The translations under genes and the position numbers were made by a program. From the NCBI RefSeq assembly GCF_003814705.1, contig NZ_RKRA01000001.1:1054001-1118000 (forward strand): a DNA stretch of 64,000 bases. Reading direction: 5' to 3'. This document shows, piece by piece, positions 54,299 through 62,776 of this stretch (the stretch's first letter is position 1; each line of letters begins with the position of its first letter). The notes under the pieces are model-generated. The model saw only the letters and a program-made list of their open reading frames with translations, was not told the origin of the DNA and searched no databases. The DNA is from Georgenia muralis. Its GTDB lineage: Bacteria > Actinomycetota > Actinomycetes > Actinomycetales > Actinomycetaceae.

Positions 54299-56874
54299 CC
54301 ACCGACCCCGCCGGGCGCCCGCTGGACGCCGTCGGCTCCATCAAGCTCAAGATCGGCCTGCTGGTCGGCCTCAGCGTGGTCGCGGCCGCGCTCGTCGCCG
54401 AGATCGGCAACCGCGCCGGCGCCCCGCTGTGGATGACCCTGCCGGTGACCGTCGCCGCCGCGCTCGGCGTCACCCAGGCCCTCGCCCGGGGCATGACCGC
54501 GCCCCTGCGCGAGATGACCGCCGCCGCGGCCCGTATGGCCACCGGCGACTACTCGCTGCGCGTCACGGACACCTCCGCCGACGAGGTGGGCCGGCTGGCC
54601 CGTGCCTTCAACACCATGGCGGTCGACCTGGCGACGGCGGACCACCAGCGCCGCCGCCTCGTCGCCACGGTCTCGCACGAGCTGCGCACCCCCCTGACCG
54701 CGCAGCGCGCGCTCCTGGAGAACCTCGTCGACGGGGTCGTCCGGCCCGACGACGTCGCCCTGGCCAGCGCGCTCGCGCAGGCCGAGCGCCTCAGCGACCT
54801 GGTGGGCGACCTGCTCGACATCACCCGCGTCGACGGGACGGCCGACCTCGACCTCGCGCCCGTTCGCGTGTCGGACCTGGTCGCGGGCGCCGTCGCCGAG
54901 GCGCGGCTCGCCCGCGACGTCCGGTACGTCACGCAGGTCCGGCCGGAGGACCTCACGGTCACCGGCGACGCGGGCCGCCTCGCCCAGGTCGTCGCGAACC
55001 TCCTCGACAACGCCGCACGCCACTCCCCCGCCGGCGCCACCGTCACCGTCCTCGCGTCCGCCGACGGCCCGGAGCGGTGGTCCCTCGAGGTGCGCGACGA
55101 GGGCCCGGGCATCGCCGACGGCGACGAGGAGCGGATCTTCCGCTTCGGCGCCGCGGCCGGCGACGGCGGAGGCGGCACGGGCCTGGGCCTGGCGATCGCC
55201 AGCTGGGTGTGCGAGCTGCACGGCGGGTCCATCGCCGTGGTGCCGCCCGCCCCCGGGTCGACCGGCGCCCGCGTCCGGGCAGTCCTGCCTCGCCGACCGG
55301 GTCGCGTGGCCGGCCCCACCTCCCCGCCCGTCGCCCACGCACCCGGTGCCACCCACCCCACCCCCGAGGAGAGACCCATGAGCACCGAGCACGCCGTGCC
55401 CGCCCTGCCGCCCGCCGCCGCGGCGACGAACCGGCCGCCGTCCGCGGTCGACGGCGTCCTCCGCGAGATCTGGCCCGAGTCCGGTCCCGCGACGGCGACG
55501 ACGCCGTTCCTCGCCTCCCTCGCCGTCGGCGCGCTGGGGGCGGTCGTCCTCCCGGAGCGCAACCTCGGCCTCGGCGCCCTCGTGGTGCTCCTCCTCGGCG
55601 GCGCCGTCATCCTCCTCGTCTCCCCTCGACGCACTCGCCCCTGGACGGTGCTCTCGGCCGCGCTGGCCGTCGGGCTCGGGTCGTTCGTCGTCCTCCGCGC
55701 CGCGGAGTGGCTGGCCGTGCTCTCCCTGCTCGTCGTCGCCCTGCTGGTCACGACGGCCCTGACGGACGCGCGCCGCCTCACCGCGGTCCTCGCCGGGGCG
55801 CTCGCGTGGCCCCTGTCCGGCCTGCGGGGCCTGCCCCTGCTCAGCCGGACGGCGTCCGCCCTCTCGCGGCACCGCATGCTCTGGCCGGTGCTGCGCACCG
55901 CCGCGGTCTCCCTCGTCGCGCTCGTCGTCTTCGGCGGTCTGTTCGCCTCCGGCGACGCGATCTTCGGCTCGTGGGTCTCGCCGCTGGTCCCGGACCTCGC
56001 GTGGGACTCGATCATCCTGCGCGCGTTCGTCCTCGTCCTCGTCGGCGGCGTCGTGCTGGCCGGGGCGTACCTCTCGCTCAACCCGCCGCGGGTGGAGACC
56101 CTCGCGCCGCCGGCGCCGCGGCCGGTGCGCGCCTGGGAGTGGCTGGTCCCGGTCGGCCTCGTCGTCGCGGTGTTCGCCGTGTTCGTGGTGGCGCAGGCCT
56201 CGGCGATGTGGGGCGGTCACGACTACGTGCGCCGCGTGACGGGGATGAGCTACGCCGACTACGTCCACCAGGGCTTCGGCCAGCTGACGGTCGCCACGAC
56301 GCTCACCCTGCTCACCGTCGCGCTCACCGTGCGCCGCGCACCCCGGACGACGCCGCGGGACCGGCTCCTGCTCCGCGTGGTGCTGGGGCTCCTGCTCACG
56401 CTCACCCTCGTCGTCGTCGCCTCCGCGCTCTTCCGCATGTCCGTCTACCAGGACGCCTTCGGCTTCACCGTGCTCCGCGTCCTCGTCGACGCCTTCGAGC
56501 TGTGGCTGGGCCTGGTCGTCGTCCTCGTCATGGTGGCCGGGATCCGATGGTCCGGGTGGTGGCTCCCGCGCGCCGCGCTGGTCTCCGCCGCGGTCTTCCT
56601 GCTGGTGGTCGGGGCCGTCAACCCCGAGGCGTGGGTGGCGCGCCAGAACATCGAGCGCTTCGAGACGACCGGCAAGGTCGACGTCGACTACCTCGCCTCG
56701 CTCGGCCCGGACGCGACGCCCGTGGTCCTCGAGGGGCTGCCGGCGGGCCTGGCGGCCTGCGTGGTGGAGCGGCAGTCGCCGCCCGACGCCGACGACCCGC
56801 TCTCGTGGAACCTGGGCAGGACCCGCGCCGCCGAGGCCCTCGAGGCGGCGCCGGCGGACGCGCGCTGCCCCTGA
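54295..56874 (+). CDS. Sensor histidine kinase continuous with a DUF4173-type membrane protein
   Basis: 859 codons without a stop. Residues 1-62: two membrane segments with almost no extracellular loop. HAMP about 62-117; HisKA with His128 in VATVSHELRTPLTAQ; HATPase_c with NLLDNAARHSP, DEGPGIAD and GGTGLGLAIA. A Pro-rich linker (about 340-361) follows. From Met362 a second protein begins: an acidic/Pro N-terminus, then about ten membrane segments with FGGLFASGDAIFGSWVSPL and GGHDYVRRVTGMSYADYVHQGFGQL, characteristic of DUF4173/DUF4153 proteins. Met362 has its own ribosome site, so the cell may make the kinase fused, the membrane protein alone, or both. Normally these are two adjacent genes. 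The DUF4173 role is unknown. Confidence 0.88.
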   Translation: MTTDPAGRPLDAVGSIKLKIGLLVGLSVVAAALVAEIGNRAGAPLWMTLPVTVAAALGVTQALARGMTAPLREMTAAAARMATGDYSLRVTDTSADEVGRLARAFNTMAVDLATADHQRRRLVATVSHELRTPLTAQRALLENLVDGVVRPDDVALASALAQAERLSDLVGDLLDITRVDGTADLDLAPVRVSDLVAGAVAEARLARDVRYVTQVRPEDLTVTGDAGRLAQVVANLLDNAARHSPAGATVTVLASADGPERWSLEVRDEGPGIADGDEERIFRFGAAAGDGGGGTGLGLAIASWVCELHGGSIAVVPPAPGSTGARVRAVLPRRPGRVAGPTSPPVAHAPGATHPTPEERPMSTEHAVPALPPAAAATNRPPSAVDGVLREIWPESGPATATTPFLASLAVGALGAVVLPERNLGLGALVVLLLGGAVILLVSPRRTRPWTVLSAALAVGLGSFVVLRAAEWLAVLSLLVVALLVTTALTDARRLTAVLAGALAWPLSGLRGLPLLSRTASALSRHRMLWPVLRTAAVSLVALVVFGGLFASGDAIFGSWVSPLVPDLAWDSIILRAFVLVLVGGVVLAGAYLSLNPPRVETLAPPAPRPVRAWEWLVPVGLVVAVFAVFVVAQASAMWGGHDYVRRVTGMSYADYVHQGFGQLTVATTLTLLTVALTVRRAPRTTPRDRLLLRVVLGLLLTLTLVVVASALFRMSVYQDAFGFTVLRVLVDAFELWLGLVVVLVMVAGIRWSGWWLPRAALVSAAVFLLVVGAVNPEAWVARQNIERFETTGKVDVDYLASLGPDATPVVLEGLPAGLAACVVERQSPPDADDPLSWNLGRTRAAEALEAAPADARCP
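55366..55380 (+). promoter_or_regulatory. Internal ribosome site and start for the DUF4173-type protein
   Basis: GAGGAGAG at 55366-55373, then ATG at 55378-55380 in frame with the kinase. Product from here: 498 residues (55378-56874), MSTEHAVPALPPAAA onward. The site is as strong as any in the window, which argues that translation starts here at least some of the time. Confidence 0.7.
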
Positions 56875-57053
56875 CCGGGCGGGCGGGGTCGCCCCGGGAG
56901 CGGGCGGGGCGCCCCGGGCGGGCGCGCCGCGGCCGCACCGGCGTGGGTTACCGCACCGGCCCGTGTCCGGCTACCGTGCGGGAACGGCCGGACCCGCGCA
57001 GCGCGACGGCGTCGCGGCCACCCCCCCCGTGACCCCGAGCGAGGAGCAGCCCC

Positions 57054-57614
57054 ATGGGACGCATCGCCGTCAACCTGTTCACCACCCTCGACGGCTCGGC
57101 CGAGCACCCGGACCGGTGGCACGGCCCGTACTTCGACGAGGCCATGGGCCAGGCGGTCGACCGTCACACGAGCCGGTGCGAGTCCTACCTCATGGGCCGC
57201 GTCCTGTACGACCAGTGGTCCCGCTACTGGCCGGACAACGACAGCGACGACTTCGCCGACTTCATCAACCCGGTGCCCAAGTACGTCCTCTCCACCACCC
57301 TCAGCGACCCGGCGTGGGCGGGCACGACGGTCGTGCGCAACCTCGGCCAGCTGCGCGAGCTGCGTGAGCGGACCCCGGGCACCATCGGCATGTCGGGGAG
57401 CCTGACGACGGTGCGCTCGCTCCTCGGCGCAGGGCTCCTCGACGAGCTCGACCTCCTCGTCGACCCGGTCGTCGTCTCGGGCGAGCGCCGCTGGACCGAC
57501 GGCGTCGAGCACACCCCGCTCGAGCTCATCTCCTCCGAGACGCTCCCCACGGGGGTCGTGCACCTCGTCTACCGGCCCACGGCGCCCCAGGCACCGGCCA
57601 CCGTCGTGCGGTAG
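57054..57614 (+). CDS. Dihydrofolate-reductase-like (RibD C-terminal domain) protein
   Basis: 186 residues. It opens IAVNLFTTLDGSAEHPDRW as in the RibD_C/DHFR-like family; SYLMGRVLYDQWSRYWP and GTIGMSGSLTTVRSLL (nucleotide loop) are conserved, and LDELDLLVDPVVVSGERRW is the family C-terminal strand. It probably uses NADPH; the substrate is not known and it is not in a riboflavin operon. ATG 57054 follows gaggag by 7 nt. Confidence 0.93.
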   Translation: MGRIAVNLFTTLDGSAEHPDRWHGPYFDEAMGQAVDRHTSRCESYLMGRVLYDQWSRYWPDNDSDDFADFINPVPKYVLSTTLSDPAWAGTTVVRNLGQLRELRERTPGTIGMSGSLTTVRSLLGAGLLDELDLLVDPVVVSGERRWTDGVEHTPLELISSETLPTGVVHLVYRPTAPQAPATVVR

Positions 57615-57629
57615 GCCGCCGCCCGTCCG

Positions 57630-57986
57630 CTACAGGCCCAGGGCCCGCTCGACGTACCGCAGCGCGACGGCGGGGTCGACGCCGAGGTGGCGCACCCGCT
57701 CGGCGTAGGCCGTCGCCGCCTCCTGCGCCTGACGTCCGGCCGCGTCGCCCTGGGCGCTGACGAAGGAGCCGTGGCGGCCCCGGGTCTCGATGAACCCGTC
57801 CGCCTCGAGCTCGCGGTAGGCCCGGGCGACGGTGTTCGTGGCGAGGGCCAGCTCCGCCGCGAGGGTGCGGACGGTGGGCAGCCGCGTGCCCGCGGCGAGG
57901 GTGCCGGAGGTGATGTCCGCGGCGAGGCGGGTGCGCAGCTGCTCGAACGGCGGCACGTCGGAGGCGGGGTCGATGACGACGTCCAT
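57630..57986 (-). CDS. GntR-family transcriptional regulator (YtrA-like, short)
   Basis: 118 residues. The winged helix has PPFEQLRTRLAADITSGTLAAG, RLPTVRTLAAELALATNTVARAY and RELEADGFIETRGRHGSFVS. The short C-terminal helical tail without an effector domain is typical of the YtrA subgroup. It starts only 8 bp after the permease stop, so it is likely co-transcribed with and may regulate it. ATG 57986 has no clear ribosome site; translation may depend on the upstream gene. Confidence 0.92.
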   Translation of the reverse strand: MDVVIDPASDVPPFEQLRTRLAADITSGTLAAGTRLPTVRTLAAELALATNTVARAYRELEADGFIETRGRHGSFVSAQGDAAGRQAQEAATAYAERVRHLGVDPAVALRYVERALGL

Positions 57987-57994
57987 GGGCCGAG

Positions 57995-59299
57995 TCAAGC
58001 ACGCACGCGGCGGCGCACCACCAGGTGGGTGACCACGCCGACGGCGAGCAGGACCCCGGCGAAGGCCCACACGCGGGCCGACTGCTGGGTGAGCAGGACG
58101 GCGCAGGAGACCAGGGCCAGCACCGGCAGGACCACAGGGGCGCGGAAGTGCTCGTGCTCCACCCGGTCGCGCCGCAGGACCAGCACGGCGAGGTTGGTGC
58201 TGATGAACACCAGGAGCAGCAGCATCACCACCGTCTCGGCGAGCACGGCGAGGTCGCCCACGAGGGTGAGCGCGACGGCGAGCGCCGTGGTCACCGCGAT
58301 GGCGACCCACGGCGTCCGGCGGTGGGGCAGGACCCGGGTGAGCGGGGCGGGGAGGAGCCCCTCGTCGGCCATCCCGTAGGCCAGCCGGCTGGCCATGATC
58401 ATCGTCAGCAGGGCGCCGTTGGCGACCGCGACCAGCGCGATCGCGCTGAAGGCCCACGCGGGCACCCCGGCGCCGGTTGCCTCGACGACGTCGAGGAGCG
58501 GGCTGGAGGAGCCGGCGAGCTCGCCGGGCTCCATGACGACGGCGGAGCCGAGGCCGACCAGGGCGTAGACGACCCCCGCGACGAGCAGCGCCCCGAAGAG
58601 TGCGCGGGGGTAGACCCGGCTGACGTCCTGGACCTCCTCGGCGACGTTGGCCGAGACCTCGAACCCCACGAAGGAGTAGAACGCGATGAGCGCCCCGCCG
58701 AGCACGGCCGCCCCCGCGGAGACCCCGGGCGGGGTCTGGAGGATGCGGCCCGCGTCGCCCTGGCCCCCGCCGACGGCCACGGCGACGACGACGACCACCA
58801 GGACCAGGCCCGAGACCTCGACGAGGGTCATCACCACGTTGGAGCGGACGGACTCCTTGATGCCGCGGGCGTTGAGCAGCGCGAGGAGCACGAGGAACAC
58901 CGGGGCGGCGACGACCGCCGGGACGTCGACGAACGTGGCGAGGTAGTCGCCCGCGAAGGCGATCGAGAGCCCGGCCGCGCTCGTCACACCGGCGGCCAGC
59001 ATCGAGAAGCCCACGAGGTAGGAGACGAGGGGGCGCCGGAAGGCCCGCTGGGCGAAGACCGCGGCTCCCCCGGCCCGCGGGTACTTCGTCACGAGCTCGG
59101 CGTAGCTGGCGGCGGTCAACATGGCCATCGCCAGCGCGAGGAGCAGCGGCGCCCACATGGCGCCGCCCGGCTCCTCCGCCAGGACCCCCACCAGGGCGTA
59201 GATGCCGGCGCCGAGGACGTCCCCGAGGATGAACAGGAACAGCAGGGGCGGGGTGATGCCGCGCCGGAGGCGCGCGGGGGCGGCGGTGTCGGTGGCCAT
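57995..59299 (-). CDS. APC-family amino-acid permease
   Basis: 434 residues with 12 membrane segments. Helix 1 has LFILGDVLGAGIYALVGVLA, the substrate-binding GAGIY-type break. Helix 6 has ALIAFYSFVGFEVSANVAEEVQDVSR with the conserved FVGFE. YGMADEGLLPAPLTRVLPHRRTP is the family loop. The substrate is an amino acid or amine, not determinable here. It is upstream of the GntR gene by 8 bp. The start is ATG 59299 with a short disordered N-terminus. Confidence 0.94.
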   Translation of the reverse strand: MATDTAAPARLRRGITPPLLFLFILGDVLGAGIYALVGVLAEEPGGAMWAPLLLALAMAMLTAASYAELVTKYPRAGGAAVFAQRAFRRPLVSYLVGFSMLAAGVTSAAGLSIAFAGDYLATFVDVPAVVAAPVFLVLLALLNARGIKESVRSNVVMTLVEVSGLVLVVVVVAVAVGGGQGDAGRILQTPPGVSAGAAVLGGALIAFYSFVGFEVSANVAEEVQDVSRVYPRALFGALLVAGVVYALVGLGSAVVMEPGELAGSSSPLLDVVEATGAGVPAWAFSAIALVAVANGALLTMIMASRLAYGMADEGLLPAPLTRVLPHRRTPWVAIAVTTALAVALTLVGDLAVLAETVVMLLLLVFISTNLAVLVLRRDRVEHEHFRAPVVLPVLALVSCAVLLTQQSARVWAFAGVLLAVGVVTHLVVRRRVRA

Positions 59300-59349
59300 C
59301 GGGCAAGCGTGGGGCCGCCGTCCGGGCCCGGCAACCGGGGGCAGCCCGC

Positions 59350-61026
59350 CTACCGCGCCCCGCGCAGCGGCTGGATCTCCGGGAACGACCAGAGCCGGTC
59401 GGGCAGCGGCCGGACGAGGCGGACGCGCGGCTCCTCGGCCCGCACGACGTGCCGGGCCAGGTGGTCCACGACGTGCTCGGTGACGTCGACGGCGCCGGCC
59501 GCACCCGGCCCACCGGCCGCACCGGGCCCGTCGAGCGCGGCCCCCGCGCGGCCCAGCACCGTCACCTCGCCGCCGTCGATGCCCCCCACCTTGTCCGGCA
59601 CCCTCGGGTACCAGTACCCGGCCAGGGTGTAGGTGGCACCCGGCTCGAGGTCCGACCAGTCACCGTCGCCGCGGCGGACCTGCACCGCCGAGACGCGCGA
59701 GCCCTTGTCGGCGAAGACGTCCAGGGCGTAGCGCACGCCGGCGTACGCGTGGACCCAGCCACCGGTCCAGCGGAACGGGTCCGGGTTGAAGGTCCCGTCG
59801 GCCGAGTCCTCCAGGGACCGCCGGAGCTGCTCGCCGGTGACGGTCGTCCGGGCGAGCTGGGCCCCCACCGGGAGGTAGTGGTAGAGGTCCTCGAGCCGGA
59901 CCGGCCCGGGCGCGACGTGGGTGCCGTACCGGAAGCCGCGCAGGTGGCCCACATCGGTCCCGGCCACCTCGCAAATCGCGGCCGAGAGGAAGTCGTGCGA
60001 GGTGCCCTCGACCGCGGCCGGGTACCCCTCCCCGCAGAAGCCCGAGCGGTGCAGCCCCACCTCGGTCCGGCCGACGACGTCGTCGATCGGCCGGTCGAGC
60101 ACCGCGCCGTTGAGGGGGTTGACGTGGGGGCGGAACGCCGGCCCGGCGAGGAAGGGCGCCCGGACCTCGTCCACCAGCCGCGCGACACCGCGGTCCGGTG
60201 CCGTCCCGGCGTCGACGGTGTGGAGGCGGTAGCGGTGGCCCGTGACCCGTCCGCCCTCGACCGTGACGTCCAGCCGGGCCAGCCGGGTGCCGTCCTGACC
60301 GACCTCGGAGACCAGCGCCCCGGTCGACGTCACGACGCAGTCACGGGTCTCCTCGTGCATGTCGGAGGACAGGACGACGTCGATGCCGGGGTTCACCTCG
60401 GCGATGAGGACGTTCTTGGCCAGGCCGAACTCCGAGACGAGGACGACGAGGTCGACGCCCTCCTCCTCCCGCAGGGTGCGCACATGCGCCGGGACCTCGT
60501 GGCCGTCGTCGGTGAACTCGATGCCCTCGGTCACCCAGGGACCGAGGGCGTTGACGGCCCGCTCGCTCGACAGCCCCACCACACCCACCCGCAGGCCCGC
60601 CACCTCGGTCACGAGGTACGGCGGCAGGAGGAGGTCGCGGGTGCCGGCGTGGTAGACGTTCGCGGCGACGGCGCCCCACCGCGTGCGCGAGGGACCGGAG
60701 CCCGTGCCGGGCCCGAACAGCTCGAGGAAGCGCTCCTTGCCGTAGAGGTAGTCCCAGTTGCCCGGGGCGAAGAGGTCCACGCCCAGGCGGTCGACGACGT
60801 CGACGAGCGCCTGTCCCCGGGTGAAGAGGGCCTCGGCGCTGCCCTGGATGGTGTCGCCGGTGTTGGCGAGCAGGCTGGCAGGCCGCTCGGCGCGGATCTG
60901 CGCGACCATTGCGGCGAGGTGGGCGAGGCCGCCCTCAGCGCGGCCGGTGCCGTCGCCGCGGACGTTCGGGCGCGGGACCAGGTGTCCGTGGAGGTCGCCG
61001 ATGTGGACGATGGTCAGCTCGGCCAT
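59350..61026 (-). CDS. Bifunctional metallophosphatase/5'-nucleotidase, SoxB-like
   Basis: 558 residues. The calcineurin-like metallophosphatase domain has IVHIGDLHGHLVPRPN (Asp, His ligands), ANTGDTIQGSAEALFTRGQA and FAPGNWDYLYGKERFLELFG. FAPGNWDYLYG takes the place of the usual GNHEFD, as in SoxB relatives. The C-terminal nucleotidase domain has GTSHDFLSAAICEVAG, FRYGTHVAPGPVRLEDLYHY and DSADGTFNPDPFRWTGGW. No signal peptide is seen, so it is probably cytoplasmic unless the start is further upstream. No other sox genes are in the window; nucleotide or thiosulfate-ester hydrolysis are both conceivable. ATG 61026 is chosen. Confidence 0.88.
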   Translation of the reverse strand: MAELTIVHIGDLHGHLVPRPNVRGDGTGRAEGGLAHLAAMVAQIRAERPASLLANTGDTIQGSAEALFTRGQALVDVVDRLGVDLFAPGNWDYLYGKERFLELFGPGTGSGPSRTRWGAVAANVYHAGTRDLLLPPYLVTEVAGLRVGVVGLSSERAVNALGPWVTEGIEFTDDGHEVPAHVRTLREEEGVDLVVLVSEFGLAKNVLIAEVNPGIDVVLSSDMHEETRDCVVTSTGALVSEVGQDGTRLARLDVTVEGGRVTGHRYRLHTVDAGTAPDRGVARLVDEVRAPFLAGPAFRPHVNPLNGAVLDRPIDDVVGRTEVGLHRSGFCGEGYPAAVEGTSHDFLSAAICEVAGTDVGHLRGFRYGTHVAPGPVRLEDLYHYLPVGAQLARTTVTGEQLRRSLEDSADGTFNPDPFRWTGGWVHAYAGVRYALDVFADKGSRVSAVQVRRGDGDWSDLEPGATYTLAGYWYPRVPDKVGGIDGGEVTVLGRAGAALDGPGAAGGPGAAGAVDVTEHVVDHLARHVVRAEEPRVRLVRPLPDRLWSFPEIQPLRGAR

Positions 61027-61114
61027 GGGAGATCCTCTGCTCGCGTACCCCGCCGGGTATCGGCGGCGCGTCGAGCGTAGGCAGAGGAGCGGGCAGGTGC
61101 ACCGTGAACGCCCC

Positions 61115-61861
61115 TCAGCGGTGCCCGGGCCGCCGCCGACCTCTCGGGTCGCCGCGACGTCGCGCCCCGGTCTTCCCTTCGCCTGCCGGACGGCCCCCGC
61201 CGGACTGCCGGCCGCCGGCCGCCGCGGCCCGCCCGCCGCCCTGCGGTGCAGCCGCACCCCGCGAGCTGCGCTCGGTGCGACCACGGACGACGCCGACGAA
61301 CTCCTCGATGCGCGGGTCGTCGTCGCCCTCGCGCCAGGCGAGCCCGATCCGGGAGCCGGCCACGCCGGTCACGGGCCGGTGGACGACGTCCTTGCGGTGG
61401 TGGAGCCGGGCGAGCGACATGGGGACCACCACGACGCCCGCACCGGAGGCGACCACCTCGACGGCTTCCCCGAGGCTCATCGGGGGGACGGGCACCCGGG
61501 TGCCGTGGCGGACCTCGTCGGCGACCGCCCACCACTCCGGGATCTCGTCGGCGCCCTGGAGCAGGTGCTCCCCGGCGAGGTCGGCGACGTCGACCTCCTC
61601 GAAGGCCGCGACCGGGTGGTCCCTGGCGACGACGACGACCGGCACCTCCTCGTAGAGGGGGATGACGTGCAGCCCGGCGCGGTCCACCGGCAGCCGCACG
61701 AAGCACATGTCCGCGGTGCCCTCGCGCAGGCACCTGATCTGGTCGGCCACGTCCACGGGGCCGGCGTCCAGGTCGGCGCCGGGGCGTCGCCGGCTCCACG
61801 TGCGCAGCCACCTGTCCGGGCTCACCCCGGGGACGAACCGGATGCGGAAGGCCTGCGTCAT
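61115..61861 (-). CDS. LysR-type substrate-binding domain protein without DNA-binding domain
   Basis: 248 residues. It resembles the periplasmic-binding-like effector domain of LysR regulators: FRIRFVPGVSPDRWLRTW, QIRCLREGTADMCFVRLPVD, GLHVIPLYEEVPVVVVARDHP and VEVVASGAGVVVVPMSLARL. There is no HTH; a basic, Gly/Arg-rich tail (about 200-248) follows. ATG 61861 is preceded by gggggacc. It diverges from the DUF5997 gene, which may supply a DNA-binding partner. I have seen this pair together in other actinobacteria. Confidence 0.88.
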   Translation of the reverse strand: MTQAFRIRFVPGVSPDRWLRTWSRRRPGADLDAGPVDVADQIRCLREGTADMCFVRLPVDRAGLHVIPLYEEVPVVVVARDHPVAAFEEVDVADLAGEHLLQGADEIPEWWAVADEVRHGTRVPVPPMSLGEAVEVVASGAGVVVVPMSLARLHHRKDVVHRPVTGVAGSRIGLAWREGDDDPRIEEFVGVVRGRTERSSRGAAAPQGGGRAAAAGGRQSGGGRPAGEGKTGARRRGDPRGRRRPGHR

Positions 61862-61949
61862 GGTCCCCCGTTCGCCTGGCCGCCGGAGCGGCGACCTCGC
61901 CAGGCTAGCGGCACCGCGGTCCGGCCCCCAACGCCTAGGCTTGCCAGTC

Positions 61950-62351
61950 ATGAGCACCCCGAAGCCGCAGACCATGAAGCCCCAGACAGCCGCCCGCAAG
62001 CTCGGCGTCCTGCTCTCGGCGACGCCGGAGGAGTTCCGGGCCGGGGTGGTCAGCCGCGACGAGCTCAACGCGCTCCAGGCCGACCCGCCGGCGTGGCTCG
62101 CCGACCTGCGACGCAACGGCCCGCACCCGCGTCAGGAGGTCGCCCGGCGCCTGGGGGTCTCGACGTCGGGCCTCTCGCGCGGCGGTGTCGAGGAGCCGCT
62201 GACCACGGACGAGATCAAGGCCCTGCTCGACGAGATGCCGGTCTGGCTCCAGCGCGAGCGCGCCACCCAGGCGGACGTCCGGGCCGAGGAGGCCCGGCTC
62301 CGCTCGCGCGACCGGGCCCGCAGCTCCGACGACGACGACGCGCCCCGGTAG
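61950..62351 (+). CDS. DUF5997 family protein
   Basis: 133 residues. The core QTAARKLGVLLSATPEEFRA, SRDELNALQADPPAWLADLR, GPHPRQEVARRLGVSTSGLS and LTTDEIKALLDEMPVWLQRE is the DUF5997 pattern. The central stretch looks like a helix-turn-helix, so DNA binding is plausible. The C-terminal tail is charged and disordered. Together with the divergent HTH-less LysR protein it could form a split regulator; that is inference. Confidence 0.88.
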   Translation: MSTPKPQTMKPQTAARKLGVLLSATPEEFRAGVVSRDELNALQADPPAWLADLRRNGPHPRQEVARRLGVSTSGLSRGGVEEPLTTDEIKALLDEMPVWLQRERATQADVRAEEARLRSRDRARSSDDDDAPR

Positions 62352-62440
62352 CCGGACGACCGGCCCGGCAGCCCGACGACGCCCAAGTTCCCGATGACGC
62401 CCCGGCAGCCGGACGACGCGCCCGGGCACCCGTACCTGGC
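62352..62440. repeat. GC-rich intergenic mosaic repeat
   Basis: Repeated pieces of ccggacgac, cggcccggcag, cgacgacgccc and gatgacgcc occur. The 15-mer cgaccggcccggcag (62357-62371) is identical to 2791-2805 in the other mosaic of this window. No gene is present; possibly related termination or slippage repeats. Confidence 0.6.
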
Positions 62441-62776
62441 TCAGCCGAGCTGCTGCCAGGCGAAGACCCCGATGGCCACGTCGATGGCGACCCCGGCGAG
62501 GAACCACGGGCTGAAGGTCAGGGCGATGAGCACCAGCGACGTCACGCTCGCCGCCACGGTCACGCCGGGCCACCAGAGGGCACCGACGATCCCACCGACG
62601 CCGGCGGCCACGAACAGCGTCGCCGCCAGCGCGGCTAGCCCCACGGCGAGCGCGCGGACGTTGCCCAGCGCCACCGAGCGACCGGGGTCGTAGGGCAGCT
62701 CCTCGCCGTTCGGTACCCACACCGCGAGGTGGAGCAGTCCGTGGGCGACGAGGAACGCCCCGAGCAGCCAGCCCAT
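62441..62776 (-). CDS. Small integral membrane protein, unknown function
   Basis: 111 residues with about three or four membrane segments (WLLGAFLVAHGLLHLAVWVP, VGLAALAATLFVAAGVGGIV, VTVAASVTSLVLIALTFSPW, then a final span). I do not recognise the family; GxxLxHxxVW near the start recurs in small actinobacterial membrane proteins. Its ATG overlaps the stop of the upstream gene by one base (TGATG), so it is translationally coupled. Confidence 0.8.
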   Translation of the reverse strand: MGWLLGAFLVAHGLLHLAVWVPNGEELPYDPGRSVALGNVRALAVGLAALAATLFVAAGVGGIVGALWWPGVTVAASVTSLVLIALTFSPWFLAGVAIDVAIGVFAWQQLG

